NCBI GenBank assembly: GCA_964459305.1
Contig: CAYWNA010000109.1
Coordinates: 1-38,743, forward strand
Origin: CAYWNA01 sp964459305
Lineage (GTDB): Bacteria > Planctomycetota > Planctomycetia > Pirellulales > Pirellulaceae
Direction of reading: 5' to 3'
DNA length: 38,743 nt
A program made the translations under genes and the position numbers. Shown piece after piece: positions 1 through 7,917 of the stretch. Position 1 is the first letter of the stretch; every line of letters begins with the position of its first letter. The notes under the pieces were generated by a model. The model searched no databases, was not told the origin of the DNA, and saw only the letters and a program-made list of their open reading frames with translations.

Positions 1-494
1 GGACACAGGGGGACCTCACCGGTCAAACTCACGAGCCATCTTCCCGAGGCGAAAAACGCCAAACACCCTGGCGTTTGACGAGCCGCTAACCGTATTTGCC
101 GCCCGCCGACGGTCTTTCGAGGACGTTGGACCGCCATGCTTCACCGACTCGCGGTGGCTGGCACTCCGCCGAGGCCGAAACGTGCTTCCTCCCCAGGTCT
201 TGTTTCCTGGCTCCTTCGCTACCACTTTTTAGGGTGGCACTAGCTGCATACCTCCTATCATGAAGTTCGAGAAACAAGTTCTGGACAGGTACGGACCCGC
301 CCAGGTAGGCTTTGGCCGCCGAAGCGACCTCACCGTTTATAGTGAGTCGGTTTTCGCCGACCCACGACTAAGCTCGCAAGCCCTGCGGCTCACGCGCGAG
401 TCCGGCTACGAGTTTTGTCAACGAATCCTTGCAAACCCGTTCCTGTGCCCTAGAATTGCGAGCGTCAATCAGCCTTGCTTGACCATCGGCACCA
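1..494. other. Upstream region without a recognised gene
   Basis: No reading frame here has a recognisable domain or a convincing start. A stretch at about 70-95 (GTTTGACGAGCCGCTAACCG) loosely resembles one arm of the family A variant palindrome at 19874-19940, but no second arm is visible. The only supported element is a candidate promoter just before the first secretion gene. The gene that normally precedes GspF in such operons, the GspE ATPase, is not in this stretch. Confidence 0.5.
429..456 (+). promoter_or_regulatory. Candidate sigma-70-like promoter of the secretion operon
   Basis: TTGCAA at 429-434 matches 4 of 6 bases of a -35 box and TAGAAT at 451-456 matches 5 of 6 bases of a -10 box, with a 16-bp spacer. 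A start of transcription near 463 would leave a leader of about 30 bases before the GTG at 495. This rests on consensus matching only, and planctomycete promoters are poorly characterised. Confidence 0.35.
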
Positions 495-1577
495 GTGAGG
501 GCCCCTCCGTTGCCTCAGTCGCCTTTTTCCGTCGCATCCGGCATTACTCTCGAGCAGCTTGCCGTGCTAAACGACGAGATCGCCGCCTTGTCACGGGCCG
601 GCGTGCCGCTGGAAAAAGGGCTGGTCGAATTAGGAGATGATGTTCCGGGACGTCTTGGTACGCTCGTAACAGGACTCGCAGAACGGCTTTCAAGTGGCGA
701 GGAACTGAGCCACGCGTTGGCGGATGATGCCAGCCTGCCTCCGTCTTATCGCGCGATTCTCGCTGCCGGTCTGCGCTCCGGCCGGTTGGCAGCCGCGCTG
801 GAGGGCATGTCGTCGCTGCTGCGCCGTGCGCTGGAAACGCGGCGGCTGATGATTGCGTCTTTGATCTACCCGCTGATCGTGTTCGCAGTCGCCTTCTGCC
901 TGATTGCCTTTACCTTGTACAAGTGTTTTCCAGTGGTTGCGGGAGTGTATCACGACGTGTTTCCGGACGATCTTTCACTTTGGCTACTGCAATGGTTGTC
1001 GGAACATGTTTCGTATTGGTTCCCCACGATTCCGCCGCTGGTATTCATTGTTTTGGCTGTCCTGTGGTTCCGGTCGCGACGTGCCTGGCGCATCGAACGC
1101 AAATCGTCGCGATCCTTCTTCACTCGGTGGCCTACAATCGGCCGGTTGGTCCACGTGGGGCGCATGGCGGTTTTTGCCGACACGTTGGCGCTGCTGTTGG
1201 AACACGATGTTCCCATGGACGAAGCCGTGACGCTGGCAACCAGCTCGAGCGGAGATCGACGGATCCGGAAATCGGGCCAAGTACTGGCCGAACGGATTCG
1301 CCGTGGGGAAACATCGTCAACGGGCGATGACCTGGCCGGTGCCCCGCCCATGCTGGGATGGCTCCTGTTTCATCACCGCGACCGAGGCCGCTTGGTGCGT
1401 TCGTTGCGTCGCATCGCGGACTCGTCGAGACGTCATGCGGAGTGGATGTCGCGTTGGCTCTCGGTCTATTTGCCGGCCTGGCTGACCATTGGTCTCGGAG
1501 GCAGCTTGGCCCTGGCGTATGCGTTGTCTGTGATCGTTCCCTGGGTAAGACTACTACTCGAACTGTCAAAGCCGTAG
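495..1577 (+). CDS. GspF/PilC-like inner membrane protein, first of three
   Basis: A 360-residue protein with two T2SSF-type halves, about residues 20-145 and 220-355. Each has the helical cytoplasmic pattern of GspF/PilC (LSRAGVPLEKGL in the first, LLLEHDVPMDEAV in the second) followed by hydrophobic spans near 115-145, 178-195 and 330-352. GspF proteins form the inner-membrane platform that couples the GspE/PilB ATPase to assembly of a pseudopilus. The start is GTG at 495; there is no strong ribosome binding site. The length is a little below the usual ~400 residues and the N-terminal cytoplasmic part is short. It heads an operon with two further GspF-like genes. Family assignment is good, but which secretion or pilus system it serves cannot be read from the sequence. 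Confidence 0.85.
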   Translation: MRAPPLPQSPFSVASGITLEQLAVLNDEIAALSRAGVPLEKGLVELGDDVPGRLGTLVTGLAERLSSGEELSHALADDASLPPSYRAILAAGLRSGRLAAALEGMSSLLRRALETRRLMIASLIYPLIVFAVAFCLIAFTLYKCFPVVAGVYHDVFPDDLSLWLLQWLSEHVSYWFPTIPPLVFIVLAVLWFRSRRAWRIERKSSRSFFTRWPTIGRLVHVGRMAVFADTLALLLEHDVPMDEAVTLATSSSGDRRIRKSGQVLAERIRRGETSSTGDDLAGAPPMLGWLLFHHRDRGRLVRSLRRIADSSRRHAEWMSRWLSVYLPAWLTIGLGGSLALAYALSVIVPWVRLLLELSKP

Positions 1578-1624
1578 GTTCATAGTTTAGACGATCTCGA
1601 TGCATAGAAAGGCCATCCAGGCCA

Positions 1625-2677
1625 ATGAACTCCAACCGGGATTCACACCGCCGAAAGATGAAGCCGGGCGAAGCCGTCTATATGGCTGAAACGGTCGCGG
1701 ATCTGAGTGCCGAAGGGTCGCTTTTGGCTGATGGACTGCGGGTTGCGGCCAAGGAAGCTCCCAGCCGTCGCATGGCAAACGAACTGTGTCGAGTGGCACG
1801 ACGGTTGGAGGAAGGACAGTCGCTGGAAACGGTTCTGCAGCCACCACAGGCAGACTATCCGCGGCACATGCAAGGGTTGATCCGGGCCGCATTAGAGAGG
1901 AATCAATTGGCTGAGGTGTTCGGCGAGATGGCCGACCATCAGCGGACCGTACACGAGTTGTGGCGATCGGTTCGGTCGGCGCTGGCCTATCCCGCGATCC
2001 TGCTGACCCTTGTAGCCTTGCTCGGGCTGTGGATGGATACATTCGTCGTCGGCACGTTTGTCCAAATGTACGAGGAATTCGGGCTCATGTTGCCGATCGC
2101 GACGCAAGCCGTCGTCCGGCTTCATAATTCGGGAATTGCATGGTTGTGTATGCCGGTATTCGGCGCGCTGGCAGCCCTGTTTCTGTTCCGGTTGTTCGGA
2201 GGAGCCGTTCGCTGGCGACGCATGCTGGCTACGGTACCGTTGATCGGACCTTTGTGGCATTGGACGGGAGTCTGTGAACTTGCCAGGCTTCTGGCGGTGC
2301 TGTTGGAACAGGGCATCCCCCTGCCCGAGGCTTTTCGGCTGGCGGCCGATGGTGTCCACGACGTCAATATGCGGCAGATCAGTTTGTGGTTGGCAGATGG
2401 TACTGCGCAAGGACAGTCGCTATCGGCCTTGTTAGACTCGACCTATCGGCTGCCTGCCACACTCCGCCCCATCGTTGGTTGGGGAGAACGAACGGGCGAA
2501 TTGGGCGAAGCATTTCGCGTGGCCGGCGCGATGTTTGCTAAACGAGTGCAGATGCGCGCCGATTTGGTACGCGGGCTCGTTCCGCCATTGGTCTACATGG
2601 TTGTGGCAGTGACCGTGGGTGTCGTTTCGTTTGCACTTCTGCTTCCGTTGGTGGAGATGATTCAGGGACTGTCGTGA
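1625..2677 (+). CDS. GspF/PilC-like inner membrane protein, second of three
   Basis: A 350-residue T2SSF-family protein beginning 47 bp after the previous gene. It has a charged N-terminus, a first T2SSF half at about residues 18-145 (LSAEGSLLADGLRVAAKEAP, then a hydrophobic span AYPAILLTLVALLGLW), a central membrane span near 175-195 and a second half (LARLLAVLLEQGIPLPEAF; GERTGELGEAF) ending in a C-terminal membrane helix. The LLEQGIPLPEA and GERTGELGEA signatures are the clearest GspF motifs of the three paralogues, so this may be the canonical platform protein. It is co-directional with its neighbours and probably co-transcribed. Confidence 0.87.
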   Translation: MNSNRDSHRRKMKPGEAVYMAETVADLSAEGSLLADGLRVAAKEAPSRRMANELCRVARRLEEGQSLETVLQPPQADYPRHMQGLIRAALERNQLAEVFGEMADHQRTVHELWRSVRSALAYPAILLTLVALLGLWMDTFVVGTFVQMYEEFGLMLPIATQAVVRLHNSGIAWLCMPVFGALAALFLFRLFGGAVRWRRMLATVPLIGPLWHWTGVCELARLLAVLLEQGIPLPEAFRLAADGVHDVNMRQISLWLADGTAQGQSLSALLDSTYRLPATLRPIVGWGERTGELGEAFRVAGAMFAKRVQMRADLVRGLVPPLVYMVVAVTVGVVSFALLLPLVEMIQGLS

Positions 2678-2693
2678 CGTAATCGAGAAGACG

Positions 2694-3965
2694 ATGGACT
2701 ACATCAATCCACTGAACAGCGCCGGCTTCATCATACTGGGCGTCGTGATGCTTTGGTGTGTGCGGCTGATTTACGGTCCAAGATGCCGGCCGAGCGACGA
2801 TTTGCTCAAACGTTTGTTCCTGCTGGCCGGGTGGGTCCTTGTCGTTGGAGGCTCGTTGGCGCTTGCCGGCGTCGGGGCCGGCCTGTTTTCCCTGCTGTAT
2901 TTGGTTTGCATCGTCTTCGCGGTGGCGGCCTACTTCCGCTACATGGGGGGCGAGCGTCGCGCGTTGCTCTGGTGCCTGGCGATCGCCGCGGAACGCGGGA
3001 TACCGTTAGAGCGAGCAGCGCGGGCTTTTGCCGATGAACGTTCCGTTCAAATCGGCACTCGCGTGGCCAAACTGGCGGACCTCCTGGAAAACGGCTTTCC
3101 ACTGCCTACCGCGCTCCGGATGTCAGGCAATCCGCTCCCCATGGACTCTCTGCTGGCCGCAAGTGTTGGATCGGAAACCGGGGCGATGGGGCCGGCGCTG
3201 CAAATGTCAATAGATCACGCAGAACACTTGGAGGAGATATTCAGCAAAATTCTGGCAAAGTACCTCTACCTCGTCTTTGTCCTAACCGCGATCGGGGCAA
3301 TCCTCACCTTCGTCATGCTCAAGATCGTGCCGATCTGGGTGAGGATGTTCGAAGACTACGAATTCGCGTTGCCGAAATCCACATGCCTGCTGATTGCACT
3401 GAGCGCTGAAGTCGTCAATCCGTTTTGGCCGCTGCTGCTCCTGCTGCTCCTTCTGTTCATTGCTGCACTGGCCTTCCTGGCCCCGCCCGTACGATGGCTT
3501 CCCCTGTGGACCTTGTTCGAACCACCGTTCTATGGAAACCTCTGGATCCGCTACGATAGTGCCGTGATCCTTCGATCGCTGGCCATGTGCGTACGCCTGG
3601 AGCGCGGGATCGGACCGTCTGTGTTCATGCTGTCCGAGCAGTATCCAACGCGCAATGTCTCGCGTCGTCTGCGAGGGGCCTCGGGGAGGATCGACAACGG
3701 AATGCACTGGTGCGACGCCCTTCGCGATGTCGGCATACTACGGCGCGTTGACGTGGCCGTCCTGAAAGCCGCAGAGCGAGCTGGAAACCTTGCTTGGGCT
3801 TTGGAAGAAATGGCCGATAGCGCACTTCGCCGTTGCGAATATCGCCTGCGGACCTGGTTGAACGTAGGATTGCCAATTGTCGTTTTGGCCCTTGGCGCGA
3901 TGGTAGCCTTCATTGTCATCAGCCTATTCATGCCGATTGTGGCTTTGATTCGAGGACTCGCATGA
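2694..3965 (+). CDS. GspF-like membrane protein, third and largest
   Basis: A 423-residue protein starting 16 bp after the second GspF-like gene. Unlike the other two it opens with two or three membrane helices (about residues 12-28 and 45-80) before a T2SSF-like half (AIAAERGIPLERAARAFAD; SVGSETGAMGPALQMS). Further strong membrane spans follow near 185-210 and 240-265, then a second half (LAMCVRLERGIGPSVFM; AAERAGNLAWALEEMAD) and a C-terminal helix. Its last codons overlap the next gene in an ATGA junction. The family is clear from the duplicated GxxLxxAL-type motifs, but the added N-terminal helices are not standard for GspF and could mark a specialised subunit. Confidence 0.8.
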   Translation: MDYINPLNSAGFIILGVVMLWCVRLIYGPRCRPSDDLLKRLFLLAGWVLVVGGSLALAGVGAGLFSLLYLVCIVFAVAAYFRYMGGERRALLWCLAIAAERGIPLERAARAFADERSVQIGTRVAKLADLLENGFPLPTALRMSGNPLPMDSLLAASVGSETGAMGPALQMSIDHAEHLEEIFSKILAKYLYLVFVLTAIGAILTFVMLKIVPIWVRMFEDYEFALPKSTCLLIALSAEVVNPFWPLLLLLLLLFIAALAFLAPPVRWLPLWTLFEPPFYGNLWIRYDSAVILRSLAMCVRLERGIGPSVFMLSEQYPTRNVSRRLRGASGRIDNGMHWCDALRDVGILRRVDVAVLKAAERAGNLAWALEEMADSALRRCEYRLRTWLNVGLPIVVLALGAMVAFIVISLFMPIVALIRGLA

Positions 3966-4378
3966 AAAGACTGCCACCAAAGCGAGGAATGACGTTGGTC
4001 GAGACGATGTGCGCCGTCTTCGTCCTTGGCGTGGCAACGGTGGCGGTGGTCCAAATCGTGTCCACGATTTCCGTGCAGCGTCGACTTGCCGACCGTCGCT
4101 CACTGGCCGCCGAAGAGGCGGCCAATTTGATGGAAGATGTTTTCGCGATGCCCTGGGCGGAGATCACGGACGAGAAGCTGGCGGGCCTATTGCTGTCGGA
4201 GACGCTGCAAAGACTGGGCGGTGATCCAGCACTCTCAGCCGCTGTCCAACGTCACCCCGGACCGCCGGCCTCCAAGGAGATTCGAATTTCCATCGACTGG
4301 GCGGATCCTGGCGGAGGACGCAGCAATCCCGTTCAGTTGATCGCTTGGCGCTTTTGGTCAAAGGAGACCGGCGAATGA
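3962..4378 (+). CDS. Type II secretion minor pseudopilin, GspI-like
   Basis: A 138-residue prepilin-like protein. The N-terminus has a short positive leader and a class III signal: cleavage would fall after Gly9 (RG|MTLVE), leaving Met at +1 and Glu at +5, followed by a hydrophobic helix (TMCAVFVLGVATVAVVQIV). The rest is a small soluble domain typical of minor pseudopilins, which prime the pseudopilus tip. GspI is the best guess from its place directly before a GspJ-like gene. ATG at 3962 is chosen because it gives an exact prepilin leader and overlaps the previous stop (ATGA); longer in-frame extensions run back into the GspF gene. Confidence 0.75.
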   Translation: MKRLPPKRGMTLVETMCAVFVLGVATVAVVQIVSTISVQRRLADRRSLAAEEAANLMEDVFAMPWAEITDEKLAGLLLSETLQRLGGDPALSAAVQRHPGPPASKEIRISIDWADPGGGRSNPVQLIAWRFWSKETGE

Positions 4379-4884
4379 AAAAGAGGGCGGCCTACAGCCT
4401 CGTAGAAATGATGACCGTGATCGCCTTGACCAGCGTGATTGCGAGCATCGCCGCAGTATGCTTGCACGGCCTGTACAGCGTCGAACTCGCCACACGTGAA
4501 GATTCCGAACGACGGAGTTCGATGGTCCGCCTTTCCGTACAGTTCCGCAGCGATGCCCACCGCGCCTCGGAGGCTTTGGTCGACCCTGGGGGTGGCAAGA
4601 CACCGGCCATTGTATTCACCGGGCCGCCGGACCGGAGCATCGAGTATCGCGCCGAGTCGGACAAGATCAGACGCATCGTCCGCCAGTCGCAGCAGATTGT
4701 GCATCAAGACGCCTTCCGCTTGCCTGGTGTGCGAGAGGTCCACATGGAAGCGAACACGGTGACACCCACACAAGCCGTGATTGCTATCACTCGCGAGACG
4801 CCGGCCGGTGGTAAGCGACCGGACGGGCTCCAGGAGCGAATCGCCGCCACGGTTGGCCTGAGCCTAGGAACAATGTCAGAATAG
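4375..4884 (+). CDS. Minor pseudopilin, GspJ-like
   Basis: A 169-residue prepilin-like protein. The leader MKKRAA is followed by YSLVEMMTVIALTSVIASI, with a predicted cleavage A|Y, Glu at +5 and a transmembrane/coiled segment. The rest is a soluble beta-rich region. The start ATG at 4375 overlaps the upstream stop and has an AAAGGAG ribosome binding site about 8 bases before it. GspJ is proposed from gene order and from the length of the pseudopilin body; PilW-like is an alternative. It is the last gene before a palindromic repeat that interrupts the tight operon spacing. Confidence 0.7.
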   Translation: MKKRAAYSLVEMMTVIALTSVIASIAAVCLHGLYSVELATREDSERRSSMVRLSVQFRSDAHRASEALVDPGGGKTPAIVFTGPPDRSIEYRAESDKIRRIVRQSQQIVHQDAFRLPGVREVHMEANTVTPTQAVIAITRETPAGGKRPDGLQERIAATVGLSLGTMSE

Positions 4885-4890
4885 GATCTT

Positions 4891-4970
4891 CGTTTAACCG
4901 CAAGCCGGAGGCGTGCGCGAATGTGCACGGCCAGCGGATTACGCGCACGCCTCCGGCTTGCGGTTAAACG
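4891..4970. repeat. Family A palindromic repeat, copy 1
   Basis: An 80-bp element with perfect 29-bp inverted arms (4891-4919 and 4942-4970). Each arm begins CGTTTAACCGCAAGCCGGAG and encloses a 22-base loop. It differs from copy 2 at 7791-7870 in only three loop bases. It lies 6 bp after the GspJ-like stop and 19 bp before the next gene, inside an otherwise continuous operon. There is no T-run after either arm, so it does not look like a classical intrinsic terminator. An RNA made here would fold into a very stable hairpin. It may be a REP-like or mobile palindromic element. Confidence 0.9.
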
Positions 4971-4989
4971 CGAGAAGAAAGGTACAGCC

Positions 4990-5409
4990 ATGAATCAGAG
5001 CCGCACAACGAAACGCAACGGCGCCGTCCTGGTAATGGCACTTGTCTGCCTGTTTGTCGTGAGCATGTTCAGCCTCTCGGCAACTCGTCGCCTCGTTGAA
5101 CAGCACCGCTTGACGACGCATCAACAGTATCGGCTTCAGGCTCTTTGGCTTGCGGAATCCGCAAAACAACGTGCGGTGGCCAAACTGTATCTGGATCGGA
5201 ACTTCGAGGGCGAGACATGGCACGTCGAAGCGGACACCTTCGAAAGTGGCAGGTCTGGCGTGGCCGTCATTCGAGTCGCCAAGATCGCGCCGAATCAGTT
5301 GCACCGAAGTATTACCATTGAATCGCGATACCCCGAGTCCGAGGTGCATCGCGTCGTGCACCGCATGCAGCTACGATTCGAACTGCCCGAAACGGGAGAT
5401 AGAGAATGA
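4990..5409 (+). CDS. GspK/PilX-like secretion component
   Basis: A 139-residue protein with a positively charged N-terminus (MNQSRTTKRNGAVLVMALVC) running into a single hydrophobic helix and then a polar domain with LQALWLAESAKQRAV. The combination of N-G-A-V-L-V-M-A and the LxxxxLAESAxxxA segment is typical of GspK/PilX-type proteins, which cap the pseudopilus tip. The body is far shorter than the ~300 residues of classical GspK, so it may be a reduced PilX-like form. The start ATG at 4990 is preceded by a GAGAAGAAAGG purine-rich site; its 3' end overlaps the DUF1559 gene by ATGA. Confidence 0.65.
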   Translation: MNQSRTTKRNGAVLVMALVCLFVVSMFSLSATRRLVEQHRLTTHQQYRLQALWLAESAKQRAVAKLYLDRNFEGETWHVEADTFESGRSGVAVIRVAKIAPNQLHRSITIESRYPESEVHRVVHRMQLRFELPETGDRE

Positions 5410-6407
5410 AGAACGTGCATCCTACCGGCAAAGCGTTCACGCTCGTGGAGCTCTTGGTGGTCATCGCCATCATCGGGATTCTGATCGCGTTGTTGTTGCC
5501 GGCGGTTCAGGCGGCGCGAGAGGCCGCACGCCGAACTCAATGCAATAGCCACCTCACGCAGTTGGGGATGGCGATCCAGCACTACCACATGGGGCACACC
5601 ATGTATCCACCAGGGACACTGGAGAAGACCGGGCCGATCCAGAATCACGCTCGGGGCTACCATCACGGCTGGATCACTCAGGTGCTGCCCTATCTGGAAC
5701 AGAAGAACGCTTTCGATCAGATCGACCGAAGCGTTGGCGTCTACGCCCGCGAAAATGCCCCGGTGCGACAGCTATCCCAAAGCCTCCTCATTTGCCCAAC
5801 GGCTCCATTGTCTTCGAACACCGCCCAAGGCTATGCTTCCTATGCCGGCGTCCATCATGATGTCGAGGCACCGATCGACACAGACAACCACGGCATGTTC
5901 TTTCTGAATAGCCGGGTGACCTACGCCGACGTGTCCGATGGCTCGGCGTATACGCTGTTCGTCGGCGAGAAGATCGTCGAACCGGGTGACCTGGGGTGGA
6001 TGTCGGGCACGCGGGCAACGCTACGAAATACAGGGACGCCGATCAACACGACGGGACGTCTCAACGGGCGTTGGAATTGGGTAAACGTCGGATTGGGGAA
6101 ACCAAGGAATAGCTACGGAGACATGGGAGGAATGCGAGGAGGCATGGGAGGGGACGGCATCGTCATGGATGGGGAAGAAAACGAACGGGAATCCACATCA
6201 GACGAAAGCGACGAAGATGCGAACGGCGGCACACAAATAGGGCCGGTGCTCCCGGTTGGCGGATTCAGCAGCCCGCATGTCGGCGGTTGCTTGTTCGTCT
6301 TCGGAGACGGGCATGTCAGCATTCTCTCGGAATCGATCAACATGCAGACCCTTCAGCAGTTGGGCCACCGCGCGGACGGCAAGCTGTTAGATGAATCGGC
6401 GTTCTGA
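5406..6407 (+). CDS. DUF1559 prepilin-like protein
   Basis: A 333-residue member of the large planctomycete DUF1559 (SBP_bac_10) family. The N-terminus carries the prepilin motif AFTLVELLVVIAIIGILIAL followed by LLPAVQAAREAARRTQC, with Ala rather than the usual Gly before the cleavage site. The middle is the beta-rich DUF1559 domain (YHHGWITQVLPYLEQ; SYAGVHHD). The C-terminus carries the family's closing motif, GGCLFVFGDGHVSILSESI. Near residues 237-280 there is a Gly/Met-rich then strongly acidic insertion (GGMRGGMGGDG; ENERESTSDESDEDANGG). Its place at the end of the secretion operon suggests a pseudopilus or surface-appendage role. The exact function of DUF1559 proteins is not established. 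Confidence 0.93.
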   Translation: MKNVHPTGKAFTLVELLVVIAIIGILIALLLPAVQAAREAARRTQCNSHLTQLGMAIQHYHMGHTMYPPGTLEKTGPIQNHARGYHHGWITQVLPYLEQKNAFDQIDRSVGVYARENAPVRQLSQSLLICPTAPLSSNTAQGYASYAGVHHDVEAPIDTDNHGMFFLNSRVTYADVSDGSAYTLFVGEKIVEPGDLGWMSGTRATLRNTGTPINTTGRLNGRWNWVNVGLGKPRNSYGDMGGMRGGMGGDGIVMDGEENERESTSDESDEDANGGTQIGPVLPVGGFSSPHVGGCLFVFGDGHVSILSESINMQTLQQLGHRADGKLLDESAF

Positions 6408-6447
6408 ATGATCGGTCGACAGATGGGAATTCATCAGAGACGATCCA

Positions 6448-6921
6448 ATGACCAACTCGGACAAGCAAGTTAGCCGCAGCTATCCGCTGAGCTCGCTGTT
6501 TCTTCTGGTGACAGCCTGCGCCGCCATGCTCGCGATGATCGCCTTGCTTGCCCGTCCGCGCGAAGGCATGAGAGCGGGCGTGGGAGACGCAGTTGCGTCG
6601 AGTGTTTGTGTGGCGGTTATCTTCCTGTTCGTTGGTGCGTTCGTCGGCTGCTTTCACGCCCGCCGGCTGCGAGGGATGCTTTGGGGAGCCGCGGTTGGTC
6701 TGATTCTGGGACTGTTTGTGGGGCCGGTGTTGCTGATACCTTCTTCCGAGCTTCCCTTCGTTCTTCTCACCTCGATGCTCGGTGCCGCAATGCTCTTGGC
6801 CGTATCCGCAACAATTCGCCTCACAACCAACTATGGCCGCGCGGATTCTCATGCCGCCGATCAGGCCGACGGTTCGGACAAGGCAAAACCACATCCCCTC
6901 GATCCAGATCCGGAAGAGTAG
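6448..6921 (+). CDS. Small integral membrane protein of unknown function
   Basis: A 157-residue protein with about four hydrophobic spans: LFLLVTACAAMLAMIALL near 16-35, SVCVAVIFLFVGAFVGCF near 51-68, LWGAAVGLILGLFVGPVLLI near 77-97 and FVLLTSMLGAAMLLAVSA near 103-120. The C-terminal tail is hydrophilic and acidic/proline-rich (DPDPEE). I recognise no family. It follows the DUF1559 gene by 40 bp in the same direction and may be the last gene of the secretion operon. Its ribosome binding site is weak. It converges with the minus-strand gene at 6950. Confidence 0.6.
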   Translation: MTNSDKQVSRSYPLSSLFLLVTACAAMLAMIALLARPREGMRAGVGDAVASSVCVAVIFLFVGAFVGCFHARRLRGMLWGAAVGLILGLFVGPVLLIPSSELPFVLLTSMLGAAMLLAVSATIRLTTNYGRADSHAADQADGSDKAKPHPLDPDPEE

Positions 6922-6949
6922 CATCCTCGTTCGGCCCGAGACCGGGGAG

Positions 6950-7741
6950 CTACTCTGTTGGCGAAGCGACACGGATGCACGACACATCGATAGCCGAGAG
7001 CAGCTGTTTTGCGTTGGTCACGCCCTTCAGGTCTTGGATGATGTGATCCACTGGCTCAAACTGATCTGTTCTCCCGACCAGTTTGGGAGAACTGCGTGCG
7101 CCCACCCTGGCCGTGATCCGGCCCCGATAGATCAGCGAAGGCTGGCCGTTTCCTTGCTGGTCTTCGACGCCGTCATCCTGTACCGACGGAAAATCGCGGT
7201 TGAAGTCCCCCGACACATTGACCTCGACGAAGAAATCCCAAGTGCTGCCGCGGGGGACGGCGGCCGCCTTTCGAAATTCGTCTTTCGGAGTTGGCTGGGT
7301 AATCGCATCGGCGACCGGATGGTGGAAAGTAGGTGGTCCGGTGGTTTTTGCCTCTTTGTTGTAACGGCTCACCCAGTACGGCAGCGACACGGGACAGTCC
7401 GCCTTGCCGCGCCACTGGCCTGCTCCCGTCCGATGGGTCACCCACAGCGTCTTGATCTTGTGCCCGTCGGACTGTTCGAGCCAAACGGCCAGTTGCGGCG
7501 GCTGTCCCCAATCGCTCTGGATATAGACTTTCCGATCGAGCTTCAAATGGAAGAGCAGGTTGACACGTTCGCCTGTTGGGACTTCATTGTCGGAGGATCC
7601 CAGACCTGCCTGCGGCGAAGCCTTCTCCGTCACTTCTTGCTCCGCGTTCTCAACTGCGACGAGCGCCGTGCCTTCGAAAAACACGGCCAAAGCAATCAAC
7701 AGCCACGCGACGAAGTACGATGGTTTTCTATTCAAGGTCAT
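6950..7741 (-). CDS. Exported DUF2271-like protein
   Basis: A 263-residue protein with a probable N-terminal signal peptide or anchor (hydrophobic FVAWLLIALAVFFEGTALV). The central part resembles DUF2271 periplasmic proteins: PQLAVWLEQSDGHKIKTLWV, then KADCPVSLPYWVSRY, DAITQPTPKDEF and a closing beta strand segment DFFVEVNVSGDF. Such proteins often sit near flavinylated or PepSY-type redox systems, none of which is visible here. It is the last of three minus-strand exported genes; family A copy 2 lies just before it. The ribosome binding site (AAGGA) is unusually close to the ATG, so the start is not certain. The match was made by eye. Confidence 0.6.
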   Translation of the reverse strand: MTLNRKPSYFVAWLLIALAVFFEGTALVAVENAEQEVTEKASPQAGLGSSDNEVPTGERVNLLFHLKLDRKVYIQSDWGQPPQLAVWLEQSDGHKIKTLWVTHRTGAGQWRGKADCPVSLPYWVSRYNKEAKTTGPPTFHHPVADAITQPTPKDEFRKAAAVPRGSTWDFFVEVNVSGDFNRDFPSVQDDGVEDQQGNGQPSLIYRGRITARVGARSSPKLVGRTDQFEPVDHIIQDLKGVTNAKQLLSAIDVSCIRVASPTE

Positions 7742-7764
7742 GGTCCTTTCTCAGCCTGGGATGC

Positions 7765-7870
7765 TATACGGCTCCCGGTCGGAATTGACTCGTTTAACCG
7801 CAAGCCGGAGGCGTGCGCGATTGTGCCTGGCCAGCGGATTACGCGCACGCCTCCGGCTTGCGGTTAAACG
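7765..7870. repeat. Family A palindromic repeat, copy 2, with shared flank
   Basis: The palindrome is 7791-7870: perfect 29-bp arms, 77 of 80 bases identical to copy 1, with all differences in the loop. The 26 bases before it (7765-7790, beginning TATACGGCTCCCGGTCGG) recur, inverted and with one mismatch, beside the degenerate copy at 17233-17300. The element lies between the beta-helix gene and the DUF2271-like gene, so on the minus strand the shared flank is in the leader of the gene starting at 7741. Confidence 0.88.
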
Positions 7871-7917
7871 AAGAAATGTGCCAATCCTTACCGGTTGCGG
7901 CATGCCTCCCATCACGT

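Noticed and set aside
260..640. Separate gene upstream of the first GspF-like gene
   Set aside because: The frame has no recognisable domain, overlaps the GspF-like gene in another frame and has an Arg-rich composition typical of chance frames in GC-rich DNA.
4891..4970. CRISPR array
   Set aside because: The repeats are single dispersed palindromes, not direct repeats with regular spacers, and there are no cas genes in the window.
6782..7867. 361-residue plus-strand gene
   Set aside because: It lies antisense to the DUF2271-like gene and runs through a palindrome; the minus strand has the signal peptide and domain-like motifs.
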